Source of the DNA: Papaver somniferum
Lineage: Eukaryota > Streptophyta > Magnoliopsida > Ranunculales > Papaveraceae
NCBI RefSeq assembly: GCF_003573695.1
Contig: NC_039359.1
Span: 160,168,451 to 160,232,450 of the forward strand
Reading direction: 5' to 3'
DNA: 64,000 nt
Shown: piece by piece, positions 55,431 through 64,000 of the stretch
Numbering within the stretch: the stretch's first letter is position 1
Layout: each line of letters starts with the position of its first letter
Made by a program: the position numbers and the translations under genes
The notes under the pieces: generated by a model
Databases searched by the model: none
The model's input: only the letters and a program-made list of their open reading frames with translations
Told to the model about the DNA's origin: nothing

Positions 55431-57959
55431 TATAGGTTGGATTTAGACACGCTTATTAACTCGTGACGGAAAGGAATCTGATTAAGCCACTTTGATTTGT
55501 TTACGTGTCTATTGTGTATGGTTTAGAATCTTAAGAAATGGACACATTTAATTAATCTTGACAAAAGAAACGCATACAACTGCACGGCTTATTTTTATTT
55601 TCGGGGGGATTATTACGTTGCCACACAAAGCTTTTGTTTATGTGACCAGAATATGCTTAATCGTCTAGCAGTATATGCGGATACATTCTCTATTCTTACT
55701 GCAATGAAGTGAACACAAGTGGTGGTCTTTGGAAGGATACATCGTAAGTTATTGTGTCTTGCAAGGAAACTGTGAGTGCAACTCGGTATTTTCCGGAAAT
55801 AAGACATTCAGGTTGGAATTCTACTGTGTTGCTTTGTCGAGAGTTAGCGAAACACCTCCTAGTATATAGTTTTACCTGAGCATATGACCTCAGCAATCAC
55901 AAAATATGTTGTTGACAAGGCTTAGATTTCATGAAAAAAATGAAGACTAAAAACCAAGCTTCTTTACGGAATTCGATAGTGAACCATTACAAAAGACATC
56001 AGAATTATGTTTACGTTAAATGATTTTCAATTTCATAGGCGCAAACTACATTTAATTCATTTTTTGAAATAGAGGACAAGTTTATACAATTTCATTAACT
56101 GTCCAGAAAATTTCAATCGCAATTTAGTGGTTTGATATTTTAAAATAGAACAAACAAACACCCACAACCCTTCTTTTCTTCTTCTGAAGGAGGTCACCCT
56201 CACTAGCCTCGACTACTAAAGATAACTAAAGTGAAGTCTGCAAAAAATATGAAATGTGAAAGGAAGAAGGCTGCGTCCACTAAAATCAAGAATTTAAGAA
56301 ACCTGCTTTAGTCGACTTCCTCAATCTTAGGTCCAACACCACAGCTCTTGGTGCAGGACCATCTAGCATCCATCCCACCGGTAGAAGCACCCATATAGGA
56401 CCAGAAACATGTTGATACATCTTTTCTATGATGGTGTAGTCCTATTCCATTGATCATTAGTATCAATCTCAACACGATCATGTTGCCATACTCCTAAACA
56501 TGAATATATACACAAAAATCAATACCAATTGCTGCTCCTCCTTACCAGCTATTGTAAATAATAAAAAGGTTTGTTAGCTCATGAATCATGAATCTGACTT
56601 AAACCAAATTCCAATGGACTCCAATTGAAATACCAAGATCTTATAAAGCAACCTAGAAAAGCAGAATTGATATACCTGTACATCATCTTCTTTAAAAACT
56701 ATCTCGGCACAATAGAAAATCAACCCAAGCCACAAATATATACCTAACGGTTAAGTATAGATTTTTAAACCATCATCACATGTATCAATTTATGTCAAAA
56801 GGAGTTGTAGCCGTAACATAAGAAGGACAAGCACTAAGACTGATTATTTGTATACATATCTCAGAGGTGACGTAGGTGAAATGCTAACCACATCATGTAC
56901 TTCACTTAACCATCTCAAATTAAATCAAAGGCCTCTTATACTCAAATTCAGCACATCCATCTTGATTGCAATAACATAGTTAAATGCATCAAGGAACAAA
57001 AGGCTGAATTTTGTTTCTCGTGATACTTGTTCAGGAGATGTGTACCTATCTTTACAAAAACCAAGCCAATTTTAGTTAATCATTTCAACAAACACATAAA
57101 GGACATCAAGTTATCAGCAAACCAAGTTAGTTGATTTGATATTAAGCCCCCAAGCCTGTTCATTATGGTCAAACCATTTTTTTTCTTCTTCTTCGCAGGA
57201 GAGAAATTGAAAAACAGAACCAGTGAAGGAACTTTAGAAATTACAGGAAGCCAGGGAACATTATTCACATGAACCGATAAGAAAGCCTACAAGTACACAA
57301 ACCTATTTGATCCGAAACTTAACAAGATTTTTTTTTTCAAATTAACACAGATCTTACGCAAAATCAATGTACGAGAACCGGATGCATCGATATTATCTTC
57401 CTTTTCTCCATATTCAAAATCTCTAGAAACTTCTTGAGATAAAATCTGAAAGAAAATAAGATGGGTTTTGGTTTGGGGGTATTGACCACGGGAAAGACGA
57501 AAGAGGTTCCGTTTTCTGATTTAGTTACTCTACTTCTAGGTTATGATGGTGAACAATGGAAGTGGTGAAATTATCTTCATGGGTTTCGTTGAAGGATTTC
57601 AACCTTGGAAAGAAAAAGAAAAAAAGATGTTGAACATAAAATCGTAAGACTCGGTTAGGTTTTCATAGGGAAAAAAAGTTTAGCGAAATTTTGGATGAAA
57701 CAATGCGCCAAAATTTTGTTGTTCCCTCCTGTGGAGATTGCAATTTCCCTGTAAGTGGTAATCCATGTCCCTTTTTGTGTTTGCAATTTTATTCGTCGGA
57801 TTAGAGATTCTGATTTTCTATTGGTCGGATAAACACCGTACAGATCACACTTGTTCTTTTGTATTATTCAACTTAGCAAAAAAAATGTTCTTTTGTATTA
57901 TGTTATGTCTTTCTGTTTAACACAAAATTTCAAATTTCTAAACCACGTGATTCGATAAT
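55431..57959. other. Unassigned insertion DNA
   Basis: No domain recognised. Frames are short on both strands. A CT-rich minus-strand leader-like segment around 57400-57720 (complement) has no following coding region that I can identify. Confidence 0.4.
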
Positions 57960-59277
57960 TTTACATTCGGATGTACGAGGGGGATCGGTGGATAATCCTA
58001 TATGAACAATGTATTATATAAGATTTGATCCAATTTTTCTTTATAGTCCGGATGATAATGAATTCGAAGACAATAATTTGGTGATACGTTTTTCTTATGA
58101 AACTCGACAATCTACAAAAAAAAAATGAACGCAATCCAAGAAGTATAACAAGATCATTTACTACTGTGAAAATCAAACATTGAAAGTTAATGTTCAAAAT
58201 TAAACTCGGTAGATGATGGGGTTTGGTATCTCGAATTGTGCTTATTTTCTGTAGAATTTAATAAGAAAAATGTATCATCCAAATATAAGCTTCAAATTTA
58301 TTTTCTTCTGGACTATGAGAAGAAGTATGAAATCATGAAATCCCTAATTAACTATGAAGAAACTATGAAGAAACTTATTCGGTTTAAATATTTAAGCATC
58401 AAATGAATCCCGACAAGATATCATGGAAAAAAGTATGAAATCATGAATCAGATGAACACAAATAGAACTTTAAGCACCAGATGAGATCATACATGTCTAT
58501 GTTGTATGTGTAATTTTTATTTTGCACCCATTCGGTGTTACAATGTATATATGACATGATCACGAGAGATCGAAATTGAACGTTGAACATTGAGTTAGAT
58601 CCATAATTTGTGCATTATAGTCTGTTTTTTAGCCCAAGTTTTATTGAATCAAAGCGATTGCATCAAATTGAAGGACTTTTATCAAAACTTTATACGTCAA
58701 TGATAATAAATTGAAAACAAGTTTTGATGAATATTATATCGAAACTGATATAATTTTAATGAAATTGAAAAAATAAGTGAATTGGATGTTGAGTATAAAT
58801 TTTGACAAAAACAAGTAAAACAGGACCTAGTTGGACTCTATGTGTAGATAATTAGTGAAACTAAGTGTGATCCAGTGATGTTGAGTGAAAATCGAACACA
58901 ATAGGATTGAATTAGATGGAACTAGGTGGAACATCAAGAACATCAATCATGTTGAGTATGAGCCGGTGATGACCCAGATGTGGAAGTATCGGCTTTAGGT
59001 CAACATATATATATATGTCTGCTCACAAAGCACGAAGAGTGATCGATCATATTCGATTAAATACCTACGAAGGAATATACTAAAATTGGATTGATTTTTC
59101 GATAATTAGTCAAAATAAATGAAAATGAACATACTAAAATTAGTCAATCCAATAATACTCAATTTTCAGTAAACTAGAAATAGACTAGAAATCAAGACTC
59201 ATAGTTTTGATCACTAACATTGACAAACATGCTTGATATAACAACACATGCGAGGTCGACCGAGCTATGCTCTAACA
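57960..59277 (-). repeat. Candidate LTR (U3 side) adjoining a polypurine tract
   Basis: On the minus strand the sequence starts TGTTAGAGCATAGCTCGGTC right after GGGGGAGAT, the layout of a Copia 3' LTR. It may be the distal part of the 3' LTR of the same minus-strand element, separated by insertions, or a different element. Its matching 5' LTR part would lie outside the window. The left limit is a guess. Confidence 0.4.
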
Positions 59278-61730
59278 ATCTCCCCCTCTGTCTCATTATT
59301 ATACAGTGTCATAGTATCATTATGTAACATCAAAGTCCAATTGCATCATGACTTTAACAACAATACTATGGTGATACTCCCCCTTATTCTATACTCCATC
59401 TCGATCATGGAAACCACCCCCCCTTACACAATGATCCGAAAACCATACGTATTTGTAGTTTGAACTACATTATTTCTCCCCCTTTTTGTCGATAAAATTG
59501 GCAATGGTAAAATAACGGGATCATAATGAAATTTCCACAAGAGATATTTCATAGACTAAAAGAAAAAAATACACACCAACTTAATTTAGATGCAATCATA
59601 TAGCCGAAGCTAAATGCATTCATCAAGGAGTTTTAAGATACAAGATAACCCCTATAAAATTCCACAACCGCACACCCCGCAAGATATTACCATTAAGCAC
59701 AAGTTCAAAAGAACTCTCCCCCGTTTGATGTAATTCCCGAAAGAAAGAGCGACCTTAATTTCGAAAGAAAAGAAGAATTTTTTAATTGGACACCAAAAAC
59801 CATGGAAATGATTTTCTATATCCAAAACTCAATCAAATTAATCACAAGTAAACTCATGATTAATTTAATCGGAATACGCAACTAAATCAAACCACAAAAG
59901 TGATCAATTTAATTGATTGTGCTCAACATAAGAAAACTCACTGAGCTACGACTAAGATAACCACACGGAGATGACTACATTAGTCGTTCAAATACTCAAC
60001 ATAAGGAAAAACTTACGGAATATACGACTACATCAACCAATAGAACATGATTAGTATAGCCGTTCATATACTCAATACAAGAACTTGTGGAATATATGAA
60101 AAACTCAACTAGATTAATTACAAGAGAACCTATAATTAATCTAATTGGAATACACAACCAAACTAATCACCGAAGCAATCAATTTAATTGTCAAAAGATT
60201 TTGCTCAACAAAAGAGGACTTTCGGAGCAAATAACTAAATAACTAATCAAGATGATTAATTTAGTTTAAGAATGCTCAACATATAGCATCTCATGGAACA
60301 ACCAACAAGGCCAATATTAATCGACATAGTTGTAAGGTGCTCAACATAAGATACACAATGGAGCCTTCACGGTAAAACATAACAAAATGGATCAATGAAG
60401 ATCAATACCGTGGATAACATACAAGGATCTATTCTATTTTCCATCACAATTTGTATAACGACATAATAGACTTTATCCTTGTCAAACAAAAGATTTCATC
60501 CTATTTTCCATCAAATAAATGACTGCATAGGCATAACTTTTGTAATTGTCAAGAGTCCATTCGTCCTTTCATCAATACGAATATCAATTTATGAACGACT
60601 TTACTTTTGACACAATATGGAACCTTCAAGTTCACGGAGGAAAACAATACATATCCCATAAAAATATTGCAATACTTCAAACCAAATTAATACTGCAATA
60701 ATATCATCCTCTAAATATTTTTAGAATTTAAAAACCAATAAACTTAAAATATAACATAAGAAGATGAAAACAAAAATAACTATGTGTAGTCACAATCTTC
60801 GTTATTCAAAGCACTAGTTATTCTTCCAACTAAACCAAAAAGAAGACATACTAGGCAACAGACTAGAATCAAGATCAGACGAAAAATTAAATCCTGTCTG
60901 CAACCAGGGATTGGACAAGAATGAGTTCCTCAGTTGCCTTCCTTAGTTCGCCTTTTAGGTAGTCAAGATTCCTTGTTGCAATACTGAGTTGTTCCCGAAC
61001 GACCTTAAAGTATCCAAGAAGATTTCCTACCAGTTGTGAAGAAATCTGAACTGGTAGTTTGTCTTCGTTTTCATGATCAAGAGCATGAAAGCACTAGATG
61101 TCAATAGGACAAAGCTCAACATCATCAACCTTGTTGCTTCCCTCCATTGCGCACCAAAAAGACTTTTAGAAAATCTTTTTGACTTCTGGAACACATTATA
61201 TATAAAAGGAATTCCATCAAACCCTAAGAAACATGTCGTTCGTGAGGGTTGGTGCGTGAACTGTAGAAACGGGCCTAAGATAGACCAAAGACACCCAAAA
61301 CGTAAAAAGAAATAGATGTTGAGGAGCAAACGGAATAAAGTAACATCGAATGCAGTACAATCCTGACAGCTTTCTCAAGATCAAAATCCTGAGAATCATG
61401 AGCATCCCTTTTTAACTAAACATAATTTAAAAGCGATGCAATATGAACATGTCAGGGTGTAATAAGATGAGCATCTTGCTCATTATTATTTACTTATCCT
61501 TTTTCCTTTTCATCGGTATTTATCAAGCTACCTGGTATAGTTGAAGAAGCATTATCAAGAGAATATTTAGAAGTACCTGTGTTGACAGCATTCCATGTTT
61601 TCTTGATATTCCGTCTTAGTTTATTTATACATATCTTCAGATCAGACACCCTATTGTTGACGTGTTAAAAATCTGAGTTGGAAGACTTGAATTCACAGTC
61701 CTTTTTGAGAAAGATTAGAGGAAGTTAACT
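59278..61730 (-). other. Non-coding internal region of the minus-strand element
   Basis: AT-rich with further GGGGGAG-type purine words (complement of 59383-59490). It has no pol motifs. The frame 61027-61329 on the minus strand is hydrophobic but unrecognised. Confidence 0.45.
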
Positions 61731-61742
61731 CGTTTTTCTTTC

Positions 61743-62839
61743 TCATGTTCCTTTTTTCTTTCCAGACTGATTTACAACACCTGTCACACTTTTGTTGTTT
61801 TTCCTTCCACCGTTGTAGGCATCCTTCGATTTGAAAACATAATTAGGAAAAGGCTTATCACAATATACCCCTTGAGGCCGAGCAAGGTTGATTCCAATCT
61901 GTGATATAGGTTTAACAACTTCTTTAGAATCCAAGTAAGGATGTTGTGAAGTTTTTCATTCCTTATCAGAAGACGACACCTTCACTCAGAGTGTCCTTTG
62001 TTTCCGCAGTAATAGCAGTTGAAGGACTTACGTTCAGTAGTTCTCGTTTTAGCAGGTTTAGAAGAAGTAGAATCCTTGTTTTTGCAAGATGACACGGGTT
62101 CTTCACATGGATAATTATTAACCGCTTTAACAAACTTAATCTTACCACTGTTAGGAGGGTCTATTACTTTATATCCCATACCACGTTTATCATGATGTTG
62201 TTTACAGGCTCCCAGCATAGAAGACAGTTTTGTAGAGCTAGAACCGAACCTATTTAGATTCTTTTCCAGTGATTTTACCTTATTAAGAGCAGCAGTGAGT
62301 TTGGTTTCCAAGGATTTCTCTTTGGTAAGAAGACTGCGTTCTTTGACATTGAAATATTTCTGTTGAGATTCACATCTTGCTTCAGTTTCGGCAAGTCTCT
62401 CTTTTAACATACAGAGGTTACGAAGAAGATTATCACATTCATATTTTTTTGAGCGAACCTCTTCTTCATGATCTTTAACAGTAGATTGTAATAGTTTGTA
62501 TCCACCATCATAACCTTTGAAGAGTTTTCTCAACTTTCTGTTTTCTTAACTGAGAGGACCCATGTACTTTCTGAAGAAAGCAGTTGTTCTTGTTTCTTTG
62601 AATTCACGATTAAACAACTTGATGTATTGAGAAACTTCCTCATCAAGACTCTGTCCTTCTTCTGATTCACTATCATCCCAGAGATCATCCAACTGTTCAT
62701 CAAGAGATTTTCTCCAGTTGAATGCAGATTCGGCTGGAGGAGACGTGAAAGAGTTTTCCTCAGTGGTTTCAGATCTTTGAAACTTATCTGAGCAACCCTG
62801 TACTGATGTTGCGTTATCAGAGATAATACTCTTGTTCAT
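61743..62839 (-). pseudogene. Gag remnant with zinc knuckle
   Basis: Reading right to left: 62839-62546 (WRKSLDEQLDDLWDDSESEE, then KLFNREFKETRT), a stop near 62545, then 62533-61982 with a coiled-coil stretch (MLKERLAETEARCESQQKYF, KSLEKNLNRFGSSSTKLSS) and the zinc-knuckle start CYYCGNKGHSE followed at once by a stop that removes the last Cys. A further piece, 61934-61743, ends in Lys-Gly rich sequence. The order and knuckle match plant Copia Gag. With no pol in the element it is a gag-only, non-autonomous type. Confidence 0.68.
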
Positions 62840-62905
62840 AGAGTCAGATCGCTACAAACACAGACTGATGAGGTCTTTAACGTGTTTTCCTGCTATGATA
62901 CCAAT

Positions 62906-64000
62906 TGAAAAAGCGGGGGTCTAACAACACCACCCAATATTTCGCTTAGCAATCTGTATGGACTAACTCTGAAATACTTTGCTAGAGAATCAACTAGACA
63001 GTCAGACTCAATCTAGATTAAAGTATCTCAAGGAGTCAATATTTCTCACTTGTTTTGATTTACTCAAGTTAAACAATACCGAGTCTTTAATCAAACACAA
63101 GGAATAACTTGGACGGTACCAAAGACCAATATCCAAGGATCAATCAATATCAATCAACAACCAAAGGTTGGATTTCCAATTGATGATCTTAACGCACAAC
63201 CTGTATTATTTCAATTGTATAAAATATAATGCGGAAAAGAAATAACATAGACACCAGAAGTTTTGTTAACGAGGAAACCGCAAATGCAGAAAAACCCCGG
63301 GACCTAGTCCAGATTGAATACACACTGTATTAAGCCGCTACAGACACTATCCTACTACAAGCTAACTTAGGACTGGACTATAGTTGAACCCCAATCATTC
63401 TCCCACCGATTCAAGGTACAGTTGTACTCCTACGCCTCTGATCCCAGCAGGATACTGCGCACTTGATTCCCTTAGCTGATCTCACCCACAACTAAGAGTT
63501 GCTGCAACCCAAAATCGCAGACTTGATAATAAACAAATCTGTCTCACACAGAAAAGTCTATCAAAGGATAAATCTATCTCCCATAGAAAAACCATAGGTT
63601 TTGTTCCGTCTTAAGATATAAAATCAAGGTGAACAGGAAAAAATTGATAATCCGGTCTTATATTCCCGAAGAACAGCCTAGATTAATCAATCACCTCTCA
63701 ACAATCCTTCTTGACTACACAAGCGGTTTGTCGAGGAATCACAAACAGTGAGACGAAGATGTTTGTGACTTCTTTATCTTGCCTATCGGAGAACTCTCAC
63801 GATCTCAAGCCAATCACTAGATTGTACTCGTACGATAGAAGATGCAAGATCAGATCACACAACTACGATAAAAGTAGTATCAGTCTGGCTTCACAATCCC
63901 AATGAAGTTTTTAAGTCGTTAACCTGGTTTTAGAGAAGAAAACCAAAGGTTAAAGGAGAATCGACTCTAGCGAACGCACTAGTATCACACATACGTGTGG
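62906..64000 (-). repeat. 5' LTR, running off the right edge
   Basis: Matches 54182-55152 over its first 970 bp, then continues with sequence absent from the left copy (63890-64000). It is bounded on the left by the primer-site complement at about 62890-62904. Confidence 0.82.

Larger units (their letters stand above)
54182..64000 (-). mobile_element. Minus-strand Copia-like retrotransposon with gag only, partial
   Basis: The sequences 54182-55152 and 62906-63890 are close direct copies beginning TGAAAAAGCGGGGGTCTAAC. Just left of 62906 the complement reads TTGGTATCATAGC, a Met-tRNA type primer site, so the element reads right to left and its 5' LTR runs off the window. Gag remnants lie at 61.74-62.84 kb, and GGGGGAGATTG at about 59277-59287 (complement) may be the polypurine tract. 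No pol is found. The 3' side contains unexplained insertions. Confidence 0.75.

Noticed and set aside
57080..57268. Possible host gene near a CT-rich leader at 57.4-57.7 kb
   Set aside because: No coding frame with a recognisable domain follows; the evidence is too weak for a gene call.
61027..61329. Hydrophobic 100-codon frame, considered as an envelope-like protein
   Set aside because: No signal, domain or supporting context beyond hydrophobicity; it overlaps other frames in AT-rich decayed DNA.

Overview
The window looks like a plant nuclear chromosome segment, very probably from a eudicot. It is AT-rich, has GT-AG introns, an INDETERMINATE DOMAIN (IDD) zinc-finger gene, a Cassandra-type 5S-bearing TRIM, and nested Copia, Gypsy, LINE and DNA transposons. 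The exact species cannot be read from sequence alone.

Only one ordinary host gene is convincing: a three-exon IDD transcription factor (4011-6350, + strand) with a long leader and 3' UTR. Almost everything else is an old tandem duplication swollen by transposons. Unit 1 runs from inside IDD exon 2 to about 20.4 kb. Unit 2 starts at about 20.42 kb with a decapitated IDD copy and runs to about 50.56 kb. Matching landmarks are IDD exon 2 (4.53 / 20.42 kb), the 3' UTR (6.57 / 20.53 kb), downstream spacer (6.8-7.7 / 28.0-28.7 kb), a second spacer (17.4 / 29.6 kb) and a distal block (19.44-19.90 / 48.62-50.56 kb).

Unit 1 carries element B1 (7.80-9.08 kb) nested in an end of element A1 (9.08-15.09 kb), a Cassandra TRIM (16.04-17.28 kb) and a PIF/Harbinger-like element (17.50-19.26 kb). 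Unit 2 carries D1 (20.65-21.98 kb), A2 (22.10-27.92 kb, inverted relative to A1), the start of a C-type element, a LINE tail (30.78-32.15 kb), a decayed Copia (32.38-48.36 kb) with a well-preserved Gypsy element inside it (35.64-44.48 kb), and a long-TIR MULE-like insertion (48.73-50.14 kb). Beyond lie D2, B2 and a minus-strand Copia-like element whose 5' LTR runs off the right edge.

The most unusual signal is that elements of several families (A, B, C, D and the Harbinger-like one) fill their non-coding parts with arrays of short palindromes: arms of about 9-11 bp around a 12-20 nt spacer, with a different core sequence in each family. In the A elements the arrays lie in intron 1 of a plant-mobile-domain (PMD) gene, between that gene and a second Myb/SANT-like gene, and between the second gene and the terminal inverted repeat. 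A, B and C also share a similar first exon and leader and the same intron-1 phase. A testable idea is that the arrays are binding sites for an element-encoded protein, comparable in principle to the repeat motifs bound by VANC proteins of Arabidopsis VANDAL elements.
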